From positions 372,001 through 436,000 of the forward strand of contig VZTG01009360.1 of the NCBI GenBank assembly GCA_013397845.1: DNA of 64,000 nt, read 5' to 3'. Both the position numbers and the translations under genes were made by a program. Shown here in pieces: positions 23,707 through 35,252 of the stretch (its first letter is position 1; each line of letters starts with the position of its first letter). Source of the DNA: Melanocharis versteri. Its lineage: Eukaryota; Chordata; Aves; Passeriformes; Melanocharitidae. The notes beneath the pieces were generated by a model. The model did no database searches. It saw nothing but the letters and a program-made list of their open reading frames with translations, and was not told the origin of the DNA.

Positions 23707-24603
23707 ATGGGAGCTGAGCACTCGAAGAACGAAGAGCGAAGGAGCATGGTTTTCCTTAGGAAAGGCCCAAAGCTGCCTGCATGGGAAGACGCCCTTCTCG
23801 CAGGGAGAGAGCCCAAGTCACTGCTGAAACGGGGATTGCGTTATGTCAGCTTGAGCCTCATAATGAAAGGGATGACCAGCACGCCTGACTTCTTGTGGGG
23901 ACTGCATGAGGTGCAGAAGCTGAACCTTTCACGCAACCAGCTGGTGGTGATTCCTCCTTCACTGGGGAAGCTGGACAGGTTGGTAGTGCTGAACTTGGGT
24001 GGCAACTGCCTCAAGTGCCTGCCTAAGGAGATCGGGCTGCTGAGGAACCTGAAAGTCTTGTTCGTCAATATGAATTGCCTGAAAGAAGTGCCAGCAGAGC
24101 TCAGCCTGTGCAGGAAGCTGGAGGTTCTGAGCCTCTCACACAACTGCATCTCGCAACTGCCTTTGAGTTTCACCGACCTGACAAGTTTGAGGAAGCTGAA
24201 CCTCAGTAACAACCGCTTTGTGCAAATTCCCCTCTGCATTTTCGCCCTGAGAAGCTTAGACTTCTTGCACCTGGGGTCCAACAAGCTGGAAAACATCGCA
24301 GAGAGTATCCAGTATCTGGTCAATCTGCAAATCTTTATCGTGGAAAATAACAACATACGCAGCCTGCCACGGTCTCTGTGCTACATCAGCAGCCTGGAGC
24401 TGCTGAACGCTGATTACAACGCCATACAGACCCTGCCAGATGACCTGTACCTGCTGCGCCGGCTGCGCCGCATCGCCTGGAACCCCATGGACAAAGGCCT
24501 CCACATCGCCCACAACCCCTTGTCCCGGCCCCTGCCCGAGGTCGTCGAGGGGGGGCTGGATGTCCTCTTCAACTACCTCAGGGACAAAAAGGAGCACAAC
24601 TGA
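23707..24603 (+). CDS. LRRC30: Leucine-rich repeat-containing protein 30
   Basis: A single-exon gene for a 298-residue protein, close to the roughly 300 residues of mammalian LRRC30. Residues 1-65 form an N-terminal cap. About eight 23-residue repeats of the LxxLxLxxNxLxxLPxxh type run from residue 69 to 252 (for example KLNLSRNQL, VLNLGGNCL, VLSLSHNCI, KLNLSNNRF). A C-terminal cap with WNPMDKGLHI and a Lys-rich end follows. The frame is open 44 codons further upstream, but I chose the ATG at 23707: it gives the MG start known from the family, has G at -3 and +4, and creates an N-myristoylation-type sequence MGAEHSK. No signal peptide or membrane segment is seen, so a cytoplasmic, possibly lipid-anchored, adaptor-like protein is inferred. 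The molecular function is not established. In human it lies between LAMA1 and PTPRM and, as I recall, is mainly expressed in skeletal muscle. The 3' half is clearly richer in G/C at third positions than the flanks. Confidence 0.96.
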   Translation: MGAEHSKNEERRSMVFLRKGPKLPAWEDALLAGREPKSLLKRGLRYVSLSLIMKGMTSTPDFLWGLHEVQKLNLSRNQLVVIPPSLGKLDRLVVLNLGGNCLKCLPKEIGLLRNLKVLFVNMNCLKEVPAELSLCRKLEVLSLSHNCISQLPLSFTDLTSLRKLNLSNNRFVQIPLCIFALRSLDFLHLGSNKLENIAESIQYLVNLQIFIVENNNIRSLPRSLCYISSLELLNADYNAIQTLPDDLYLLRRLRRIAWNPMDKGLHIAHNPLSRPLPEVVEGGLDVLFNYLRDKKEHN

Positions 24604-24785
24604 GCTTCCGCTGAGCTTGGGATTAAGCCTGTCATCAAGACTCAATCGCATCGGAGAGCTTTCCTACACAGGCATTTCCACTTCATAATGCTTGGATTTT
24701 GAAGGCTGTGGATGGCTTTAATAACAGGTGGAGGAAAGCAAGTAAAGTATGATGGTCTTGATTAAGTGTGTGAAGAGCAAACTTT

Positions 24786-24795
24786 CTAAAAATAG
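24786..24795 (+). promoter_or_regulatory. MEF2-type site just 3' of LRRC30
   Basis: CTAAAAATAG matches the MEF2 consensus YTAWWWWTAR exactly. It lies about 180 bases after the stop codon. Relevance rests on LRRC30 being muscle-enriched in human, which is outside knowledge; a 10-base A/T-rich match can occur by chance. Confidence 0.25.
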
Positions 24796-24899
24796 CCACC
24801 TCTGTAACCTTCACTGTTGTGGTACTTCGGGGGGGTTTTAGAAAAAAAAAACAACAACAAGTTGTGATGAGATATTTGCTCTTCATTTGACAGAAACAA

Positions 24900-24905
24900 A
24901 TTAAA
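24900..24905 (+). terminator. Candidate polyadenylation signal for LRRC30
   Basis: ATTAAA, the commonest variant of AATAAA, occurs about 300 bases after the stop codon. I saw no stronger AATAAA between them. The true 3' end may be further downstream. Confidence 0.3.
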
Positions 24906-27873
24906 GCAGACTGCTAGACATGCAGAAATGTGTATTTGACAGCTATTAGGCTGGAGAAATATTAATATAAATTAGACTTTCTGTCTATGATTGCAATTGC
25001 ATTTCTACTCCTGCTCACTTCTTCCTATGCAGGTAAACTACGACAAAAACAAACACTGCTACCTAAGTGAACCTCAAGGAAAATGTTTGCTTTTGGCAGT
25101 GAATATATCCTAAGCTATATTAGCTCACAGACAATATATTACTGGCCAGTTCAATACCACTTGTTGTTTACCCCACAGCTGTGCTCTGGCCTGTATAAAT
25201 TACAGGTAGAGATTGCCAGTGATGAGGCAATTTCCCAGTTCTTTGGAAGTAGATCTCAAACTTCCCCAGAGCTCCTACTTCTCCAGGTGAGACAAGCAGC
25301 CCTTCCCATGGAGCCTCCTAGGATGCTGACAGCAGTGCTTCACATCAGCTGGGAGCAGCGTCTGCACAAAGCGGAGAAAGGACTGTGGCTTCTTCCCTCA
25401 CACAAAGGATGGAGTTCCTCATTGCTAGATGTACAACTGCTCTCCATTCCCTTTCCCATACCCCTGCAACCCGAGCTATGGAGTAATTTTACTCAGGAGG
25501 CAGTACATCTCCTAAAGGTGAAATATTTCTTTCAGGAAAAGCAGCATCAACCCAGTCATCACCTTAAGTAAGAGCTTCAAAAACAAATAGTCATTTCTGG
25601 GATTTTCGGTATCAGCCAATAGCGTAAAAGTCAGGTCTTATGTGGTTTCTCATATTGATCTTCTGTGAATGTCTTTCATCAAAGTTTTATCTGGTAATAA
25701 AGAGGCAGTATGAAAGAGCTGTTAACAATTTATGCAACTTGGGGTTTTTTGTTCTCTCACACCAGTATAAAACAGAAGCAGCTCTGTTGAAATCAGTTGA
25801 GATAAATGCTTGTAATGGCAGTGTAAGAGAGGAATGAGACTGTAATTCTTGAGCTAATTATGAGTATTCAAAGCCATTTTCAAAGTGCTTCCTATGTCAA
25901 ATCTCAGAAATCAATGATTACTTTCTAAAACATAATTTGTTCAAAATTATGGAAGGCTGTCAAAGACTGATCCTGCTTCTAGTGAAGTTAATGGACAATC
26001 CCTGGCTGAGGGAAAAGCTCCTCAGCAGAGGTAGGAGCAGCCTGATAACAGCAGACAATTATGTAATTCGTAGGTACATGCAAGTAAACGCAGCACCTTT
26101 GGCCACACTGACATTATCAGTGTGGTATTGAATGCTAAAAATGAGGAATCAGTGCTCACAGAATATTCCACCCTGGGTCTGCCTGCCCTGACATTTTATT
26201 GTGTTGGATTGTTTTGTGTATGATTTTTAATCTTAGTTGAAAATTTCAGTGTTGGGCCCAGAAATCAGAGTCTCCAAGTGTGCAGTCAAGGACAAAGCTT
26301 GTGTTTCTAGCAAGCATGAAACCTTTTCAAAGGGCATATTTGCTCAAGCATTAGGCAAACAAAGCAAGAAAACAAATATTTTGTGAATTTTTTTATTTAA
26401 TATATGTTTCAAATGCAAAGACATTTTATGTGTAGCTTTACATGTATTTATTTCATCTATGCAAAATTCCAAGTTTTTAATGAAAAATGCATCTAATAAA
26501 TTAATATGTGATTCCATTAGTGACAAGAAATAAAGCTGCAATTATTTTTAAAAATACCAACAGATAATTCTCAGAGGGGATTAGGGACAGATTATTAACT
26601 TTTCTAAATGCCCATTTCATATCCCTAAGTCTGGCATTCACGTAAACACTGCAATATTGCTTTGCAGGCAAATTAGATGCCTATGGCATTAATCACCTGA
26701 AAAGATTTTCCACATGTCAGTATCCAGGATTATATGACACCAGATAGCCTCTGATATGATCTGACTAGAAGAGGTATGCACAGTAATTTACATGGAAGAT
26801 GTGAGGCTGGACTCTGTGTGTTCATTAGGATACGACTACAAGGGTGAGAAACAGTGAATGACTCAAGAAAATGATCTGCAGACAGAGGATTAAAAGGCAA
26901 ATTTGGCATAATCAAATGCATCTGCAAAAGCAGTTATAATATGAAGTGCAATACCAATAATTTAAAATTAAATTATTCAATTGAATAATAATGACCTTTT
27001 ACTCAAGCTAATAAACCTCTGTAAGCACATGAAACACATAAAAGTGACTGCCTTTTTAAACAGAATAATAAAATTGATTGAATAAATGGTACTTTAATGT
27101 ATAATTCAGATTTTACCACCAAGAAAATAATTTCTACTGATTTGCTTTAGTCTTTTTTTCATTCCTAAGTCAAGGCCCTTATAAATACCTTTCTCAGAGA
27201 TAGAGAAAATTATCTCTCATGACTGAGGGTAGTGTTCTGAATTCTTCCTGTGAAAAGACCGTGTACCACTGTTACTGTATAGAAATATGCATGAGAGGCA
27301 AGTAATGACATATGTATTTGCATCTGAGAGGGAGCAAGATAGAAGAAGCAAGCAAGGGCACAGGAGGGAGATAGAATGCGTAATGTCACATGCTGGCTCT
27401 AGTTTTGAGCAGGGCATTAGAGAAGAATTGGTGGATCTCAGCGTTGTCATCTGATATTAGCTGTGCAGATGACAGGGGAAAAAGGAACTGAAAGGCTGCA
27501 GGGCCTGTAGTCATATCTCATCATATATGACAACAGTACCACTTCTGTGTATAGCAAATGATACAAGTTTAATTTTATAAGCTTTCAGAGAACTGTATGT
27601 GGAATATTAGTCTTGTTTCTGGTAAGCACTGAAGTTTTCCCATCCTAAGCCTCCTAGCAGCATAACTTTTGATGCATCTATTATTTTTGGTGGTGATAGT
27701 GTTCTTCAAAGGAATGGAAAATGTGGGATTTGCTCGTGAAAGGATCCTTTTCTGGCATAGTGGAAACCAGATCTTTCAGTTAATAATATTAAATCAGTGA
27801 AGGAGGAGGAATCTAAAAAATATGACATTGACTCTGGAGAACTGAGAAAAAGTCACCATGAAGGGAATATCAC

Positions 27874-28020
27874 AGAAGAAAGAAAAGAAAGAAAGGAAGG
27901 AAGAAAGGAAGATAGAAAGAAAGAGAGAAAAAGAGAAAGAGAAAGAGAGAGATAGACAGAAAGGGAGAGAAAGAGAGAAAGAGAGAAAGAGAGAGAGAGG
28001 GAAAGGAAGAAAGGAAGAAA

Positions 28021-28072
<52 letters not shown>

Positions 28073-28099
28073 AGAAGAAAGAAAGAAAGAGAAAGAAAA
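27874..28099 (+). repeat. Long polypurine GAAA microsatellite
   Basis: About 226 bases that are almost purely A and G on the + strand, with only three pyrimidine interruptions seen (near 27913, 27953 and 27957). The core at about 28023-28072 is a near-perfect GAAA array. Frames through it encode only Lys/Glu/Arg on one strand and Ser/Phe/Leu on the other and are not genes. Confidence 0.97.
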
Positions 28100-29899
28100 T
28101 GAACTAATCATAATCATCTGGTCCTTATGATTTCACCAAATTTCAAGGGTAAATTTGCTGCACAGCCTTCAGACAGCAGTTCTTGAGTGATTCAAGAAGT
28201 GTTTCAGACTGCCTGGCACAGTTCTAATTAGCATGCATGAAACTAATTATATAAAAATGACAATATATATAAATTTATAAAATATTAAGAAAACATGTAT
28301 ATTATTATGTCACATGTTCTGCCATTCTCACGTGTGGGAGCTGAAATCTTAACAGTTACAGATGAAGGAAAACTTCTGACTCTAGAAGGGCTTGTACTTA
28401 TATGAGAATATATACTTTTCCCATTTTATATGTGGCAAAACCCAGATTTAAGAACTCAGTAAATGTTTAAATGGGAATAAGGCTTTAGATATATTGATAC
28501 AGAGATAGACTTTAATACTCACATATGGAGTAAGTCTGAAAATACTTTTATAAAATTGCATGATCATTCCTCTGTACAGGTATGAGGTAGAATAATATTT
28601 ATGAAAGATGACCCTCCCTCACTGATTCCATGCATTTATCTGTGGTGCGACAAGAGCCAACCAGCCTTCAAAAGCCACCCCTCAGCACTGCCCAGAAGAA
28701 CCGATAGCATCCTGCATCAGTACAGCTGCCTGCAGCACAGGATTAGTTTGCAGGGTTTAATGACAAAGCCTGAAATTTATACTCCAATGTATGTGGAGTC
28801 ACATCATGCATGGCTAAAAGGGTGGTTTCCAGCAAAGCAGGAAGTGTATCAACAGCTTCAGAAAAGGTCACTGCAAATTATGCTGCCTCATAAAGTGAGC
28901 GTACCCAGGCAGAGTGAAAAGAAGACCAAAGGGCAGAGCTTTATGTTTTCCCAGGGCTCAGAGGAGTTTCAGATACCATAAATTCATTGATGGATAGCCT
29001 GCTTTTAATTTCCACTTCCCAGACATTAAAAACCAAAAATTACTCTTTTGATACAACTCTCTGCGGGAAATACGTATGGCTTCATTTTCTTCCTGCTCTC
29101 CAGCCTTTGCATCATTGGCGTGTTCACAGAAGCAATGAATTGCTTTTCTCCTCCTGCAAAGGCAGCATTGCCAGGTGTGGGTGGGCGTCAAAATATAGAG
29201 GGTCTTATCTCTCACCCTCCAGGGAGGGAGTGCAGGACAGAGGAGCCTCACAGGCTCCACAACCACTGATGAGAGGATGAGTAACCTACCCAAAACTGGT
29301 GTCATGCTCACACCACCAGCTTTATGCAGTTGCCTTCAAGGTATCAGGCGGTGGTTATTCTCCAGACACTGTTTCCATGGTTGATAGAGAGAGATGGACA
29401 CAGAGAGCTCCAGGTCATGTGCAGGCTAATTTAAGCGTGTGAAGTAAAGGCAGTGAAGCTGTAGGGTACCAATGCCTTCCTTTGCCTGGCCTTCCTTGCC
29501 TCTACAGAAGGCACAAAGAACTATTTCTCAGCATAGTATAACATTCAGATTTGCTGAGATGCATCAGAGAAACATCAACACACCTACAATGCCCTGTGAC
29601 AAATGCTTTTGATGTCAGAAAATCCTTTCTCCCTCGCTATTAAAATGCTCCACCTCAAAACCCGTATAAGCAGGACTGTATTTTTTACAGAAATAGTCCT
29701 TTTGCAGAAGTCCTTTCACAGAAAAGAATTCCTGTATTTTTTAGAAACAGCATTCCAAAATCAGCTAAAAGAAACTACCAAGTGAGTAACAGCAAAACTG
29801 TTACAGTAAAAAATTGCTTCCACCTAGAAAACATGGTTATTATTATTATACTTTCCTTGCTTGTTCTTTGTCCTTTTTGTTTGGTTTTTTTAAACATAA

Positions 29900-29961
29900 T
29901 GAAAGTCTCTGTATGTATACATGGGTTTCCGTACTGGCCCACGCATGTATACATACTTTCA
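29900..29961 (+). repeat. Hairpin-forming inverted repeat
   Basis: GTATGTATACATG at 29911-29923 is an exact reverse complement of 29944-29956. Pairing continues outward for five more bases (TGAAA with TTTCA) if a 6-base bulge at 29905-29910 is allowed on the left arm, and a GGG/CCC pair may tighten the 20-base loop. The size, about 62 bases, resembles a small precursor-like hairpin, but the arms contain self-complementary GTATAC, which inflates pairing. Confidence 0.6.
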
Positions 29962-32900
29962 CTACAGGGAACAACAGAGCCTATTAGTGGTTCCTAAATT
30001 GTTTGTATAAACAGAGAAGTCTTTCTGGTATAGGGTAATCTAGTGCCCTGTGAATGGCGCTGACAGGAGAGCTGAAGAATACAGAAGAATAAAACCTTCA
30101 CTTTGGGAAATTCATTGAACCAACTGAAAAGTAGCATATTCTGCAGCAAATAAAATGCTGGTAATTTAGCATCAAAACAGGACTTAAAAAATATGATCGT
30201 TAATTATGTTGCTTTTGAATTACTTATGCATCAGTTTTCCTCTGTGTTTTTTACCATTAGATATCACAAAGTTCTGTGGCATTTTTATCAGTCTGTGTGG
30301 GGATTTAAAATGTGGAAGAATTCACATTTGGTCTTTTTTTTAATTGATCAATAATCATACAAGAACACACATTCATTTTCTGTTACTAAAAGTTTGGTAG
30401 CTCTCACAGTAAACAATTCGAAATGCATTCTTTATCCCGTAAAAGAAGAAGTTAAATTCTACACAGCCTGCTTGTCTAAGAAAAATGTATATATCTGAAT
30501 GCTTCTGGAGTCCATTTTGGCCTGGATGTTTGTAGGAGGCTCAAGTGGAATTTTCACTCTCAATTGTCTGTGCTGCTCCTAGAGACTGTTGATTCAAAAT
30601 TTTATTTAACTTGAGAAGAATTTTACTAGGTGGTTGTTTGTAAAAAGCTGATGCATGTCTTTTAACCCTGCCCTTCAATACCCATATTTTATTTGGATAA
30701 GCAAATATAACAGTCTTTACTATGAGTCTACATAACCTCTTCTTATACTGTGTAAAAACACAATGCCAGTATCTCACAGACTTCAGGTACTACATTTTCT
30801 AGTCCCATTTGAAGGACCAGGGATTGCTCTTGTCTAAATGATGCCCCAGAGACTGGAAAACAGAAAGGAAATTAATGCTTTTAGTTAGAACTGGTGAATT
30901 TTCGGTTTCACAAAGCTCATGTCAGAGGTAGATTTAATTTATGTATTGTTTGGCTCAAAGTTATGAATCTACAGCAGTTAAGATGTTTCATCTTTCTTGG
31001 ACTGGCATGGAGATATCTGAGTGAGAAAATTCATCCAGCATGTCCAAATCCTCATAAGGACTAACCTTAGGGGAGAATGTGGAAATTTACTAGAGACTCA
31101 GAATTCTTCCTGATATCTCAGGTGTCCTTTAGAGAGGCTATTTAATGTTCTTTAGCAAGGCTAATACATTGCAAAGCAGTGACATTTCAAGACTTCTCCA
31201 TGAAGCTAATAGCTTTTCTCAGTAAGTCATTTTCACATTTACAGCAATTTAGCACAGTCTAGATTTGGACAAAGACAAGCATCACTTTTCTCTTGCCAGC
31301 GTTGCCAGGGTGATGATCACCAAACTGTCCCAACAGTCCCTCCTCTCTTATACTCCCCAAACCAGCAGCTGGCTATTCTGAGGAGGACTTGGGCTTGGGT
31401 GCACATCAGAAAAGCCCCACAGTTGCCTTGCCACAGTTGACACAAGCAACCGAATATTTTAAAATATCAGATAATTAATAAATACAAGGGAGCCAAAGGG
31501 GAAAGGATTACCACTTTAGAGGATGTTGCCAGACATTTCATCACTGTGGTAAGAAGCCAGGAGAACTGATGTACAGATTCTTCTGTACTAGCTATCTGCA
31601 TTAATTCTGTTGCTTTTTCCTTTCATTTGTCCTTCATTCTTTTTTGATTATGCTTTTTCTTTCCTTTTGCTCCCCACTCTCCTTCCTTTTTTTTTTGTTG
31701 TTTTTGTTTTGTCTCTTTATTTCTTATTGACGAGTTTCAACATTTTTAATTAAAGTTGACTGCTTGACTGATACCAGTTCAACCCTCCTTTTCTGGATTT
31801 GGCATCGAAATCATGTTAATCATAAGTAGAGACCTCTCTTCATTAACTACACAGAGGGATAACAAAAAAAGAAGAAGAAGAAAAAGACAAACAACTAGAA
31901 AAAGTGAAAAATGGAGAACAAACCTCAGGGAGCAGCAACTAATCTGAAGAGCAGAATATACTTTGCACTTAGTGGCATTTTTCTGTGTCTCTGTACCTCC
32001 TAAATCCTCAGTTTCCAATATGATTCTGGATGGACATTTATCTTAACCAGCTCCTGAAGGGCTATTGCAGTGTTAAAGGCATAGGGAAGCATCCACGCAC
32101 CACCATGAAGAAACAAGAAGTCCTGTCCTCTCCTGACACTCTCCAGAGTTCCTCTCCTGTTTCCCGTGAAGCCCCCCATAAATTCATTGTCTCTGTTACT
32201 TTGGAAGTGAGGAATTTTGGACCCCTGTTGTCATATTGCTACAGAATGATTTAGAAGCACATAAAACAAGAACAGATTCTGTTGCCTAGCCCCAGATTTT
32301 ACCATGTGCCGTAGACAGTGAGATTTATGTCGAGATCTCCCTCTCTGCTGTAAAAATATGCCTGCCTCCCTCCCTTTCACCTGTGTGGAACCTACTCCTA
32401 CTCTTTGGTGCCAGTCGTAGAAAAGGGAAGCTGCAGTCCGAAGCTGGAGCAACAATGGATAGCCACAATTACAGAGAGCAGTAACAATTATGCTGTTCAC
32501 AGAGAGGTACTCACCTAAAATTCAGGACAGGAGGAAAAAAGGTAGAATAAAGAAAGGAAAGACAACAGGATCCAGTAAGAAGGCACAAATTTGCTTACAT
32601 GTTTTGGATTGACCTAGCTGCTGTGCATGTGTGGTGTGAAGCTCAGAACTGCCCTGCCATGACTGTCAGGTGATTTTTTTTTTTTTGGGAGGGCGTCTTT
32701 CTTGCATGAGGTACTCAGCCCAGCAAAGCAGGACCAAGGGAACAGCTCCTCCCAGCTTCACCCCACCACTGAGTAAAGTGGGGGCTGTCGGTGTGCAGCA
32801 CTGAAGAGGAATGGACCCAGGGTACCCGATGTGTTAGAGTGTAAGGTGCAGTAACAGCATAATAGTAAAATTTATTCACTAGTTCTGGAAGGAATCCATC

Positions 32901-33977
32901 AGGGCGGAAAGTAGTGTTGTTGCTTACTGCTGGGTGCCTGAAGGTGCATCCGGCTCCATGGAAGGTGGTGCTGCATCAGTTTTGCATTTAAAGGAAGGAC
33001 ACAAAAACTCTTCTGCCTCCAAGAAGAACCTCTTGTTTCAGGATCCATAGAAACTTGGGGATAGATCTGAACTGACTATGACAATCAGTTTTAAAGTCCC
33101 TTCTCAGACTGACACTACAAAATATTAATGAAACCACTGTACAGTATCACTGAACAAATGCAGTTAGAGTACTATTACATAAAAGCAGGGAAATAATATG
33201 ACTATAAGGACATTTTAATACATTATACTCATTTACATGATAGTTTGATGTCAAATATATTAAATATTAAACAAAATATAATAATCCCTCTAGTAATGTA
33301 AAAATGTTCACATTTTTAATCTAGAGATCTCACTGATGAGGCATGATTGTTCAACATCCTAGAAGGCAGCTTTCTAAATTATGCTATTCCCTGTGGCAAG
33401 TGCAGGACAGATCACAGACTTAATGGAAGGAGCATTTTCATTTTCCCTGTTGTGCAATGGGATTTACATTTCAGCCCTCCAGCAAGCAGAGTTACTCATG
33501 ATACCTTCTAAATTAGTACCACCTCATAAGTTGCACTCAGGGTACCTCCTAAATTAACAAGTAATACATTTAGGAATCCCTGAAAGGCTCATTATCTCCT
33601 GTCTAATATATTATTATCACTGTATATAATTTCTGACACAGTGTGCCCACCCCTTCTTCTAGTGAAAGATTCCCATAGGTTAAATAGGGCATTGTTGAGG
33701 TCCATTTCTGGCTTCCCATTATACTTCTGCATCTACAGAGGAATTAAGGATAACTGCAAAAGAATAATTCCTCTGGCCTTTCAGTTTATGTGCTTTTGTA
33801 CTTGCAGAATAACAGCAGAAGTGCTGGTCCATTATGTTATCATTTCTATTTGATGGTACAAAAATAAATGCTATATTCATAACCCCATCTTCAGATGAAG
33901 GAGAGCTGTCATTCCAAGGTTAGGATATCTGCTTCCATATTACAAGCCCTCCTGGCTCCTTTAGGTACCTACATTGC

Positions 33978-33985
33978 TGACGTCA
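33978..33985. promoter_or_regulatory. Exact CRE palindrome
   Basis: TGACGTCA, the full CREB/ATF consensus, contains a CpG in an otherwise CpG-poor region. Isolated motif; no adjacent gene or promoter is visible. Confidence 0.2.
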
Positions 33986-35217
33986 CCTTTGAGCTGCTCA
34001 TGCACCTCCGTGTTACCACTCATGATAGTGGCAGGAAACAACACGGGGAGAAGAAATGCTGATATTACAGTTCCCATTGGGAAGTAGCTGCTCATTAATA
34101 TGCTCTCAGGCTGTCACACTTTGAGATGTTGGTCAAAGGTGTTTGCAAAGCTGGAAATCAAGAAATGTTCATCTCTTCAGCCTTGTCTGCGCTAAGAATT
34201 TAACTCTTTGCTGACAGAACACATCAGCAGCTGGATGTGTTCACAGCTCACACAGGTTTAGCCAGAGCATGGAGATATTGCTAACAGCTTAATACACCCC
34301 CACCAAACCCTGTCTGAGTTCCCCCCCTGTCTGCTTTTACCCCAGAACATGCCTGTAGCACTGGGATCCAGTTGCTTCAAAAGGCTTTGTTCACTTAACA
34401 TCAGTGTCAGATGTCCTCATCCCACACGGAGGGCTGCTGGCAGCAGAAAGTTGTTCCTACGCAAACTGGATGCCTACAGGCGTTTGCTGTGACAAAGGCG
34501 TCTGAGACTGGGCCTGGTCATCCATGGCTTGCAGGGGTTACAGCCGTTCCTCACTTCCCAGAGACAGCTCCCACACCCATCCTTCACTGAAGTTCAGTTC
34601 TACTTTCCCCCAGCAGGTGTTAGGCAGAGCAAATGCTGAAATTTCTGACTTCAGATGGAATAACCACAATTTTATTTACTTAGGGTTTATTGTGCTAGCT
34701 GGAATAAATTGCATCTGTGAGCTTTTAAAAATGTTTTTAACTGTAGTCAATAAGCATTGGCACAAAGGTGTCCACCACCTTCTTGGAAAAGGGCAGCCAA
34801 GAGTTTACACAATAGGAGGGTAGGGTTTCTTTCAGGCTCAGGAGAAGTCATATATTATATTTCTTCATGGAGATACTTTCCAGCTGCTCAGTGAGGTAAC
34901 AAAGATACAAATCCATCTCCAGACTCCCTGTTACTTCTTTTGTCAATAGCCACCATTTGCGTTACAAACAATTTAACAAAGACACATTGAGCTAATTTTA
35001 ACCCTACGACTTCGATGAGTTTAGTCCATTGACTTTGTGGAGGCAAATACAGAGCTGAGTCTTGTTTTTGATTAAGCTCATGCGTACAAAAAACTCTCTC
35101 AAAAATTGCCACTGTTGGACCTCAGCCAGCAGAGGCCCATAACTGAATAATGGGAACTTGTTATTACTCTTTGATTATAACTGTCTGTTGGCTAATTATG
35201 CACAAAACGAGTGTCTC

Positions 35218-35252
35218 CTATTTTTAATAGATAATCTTGCATCTATTTTTAA
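35218..35252 (+). promoter_or_regulatory. Paired MEF2-type sites
   Basis: CTATTTTTAA occurs at 35218-35227 and again at 35243-35252, 25 bases apart, each fitting YTAWWWWTAR, with an AGATAA word between them. The spacing is between two and three helical turns. It could be a distal muscle element for LRRC30 (10.6 kb upstream), or chance in AT-rich DNA. Confidence 0.2.

Larger units (their letters stand above)
24604..27873. other. 3' flank of LRRC30 and intergenic DNA
   Basis: Probable 3' untranslated region followed by AT-rich intergenic DNA. A weak polyadenylation hexamer ATTAAA is at 24900-24905 and a consensus MEF2-type site at 24786-24795. A 162-codon open frame at 25083-25571 has no recognisable domain and I do not call it a gene. 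Confidence 0.5.

Noticed and set aside
23841..24651. Minus-strand frames of 171 and 131 codons across LRRC30
   Set aside because: Antisense shadows of the LRR coding sequence with no domain of their own.
25083..25571. 162-codon frame downstream of LRRC30
   Set aside because: No recognisable family or splice context; probably chance.
27794..28130. Ser/Phe-rich and Lys/Glu-rich frames of about 100 codons
   Set aside because: Translation of the GAAA microsatellite.
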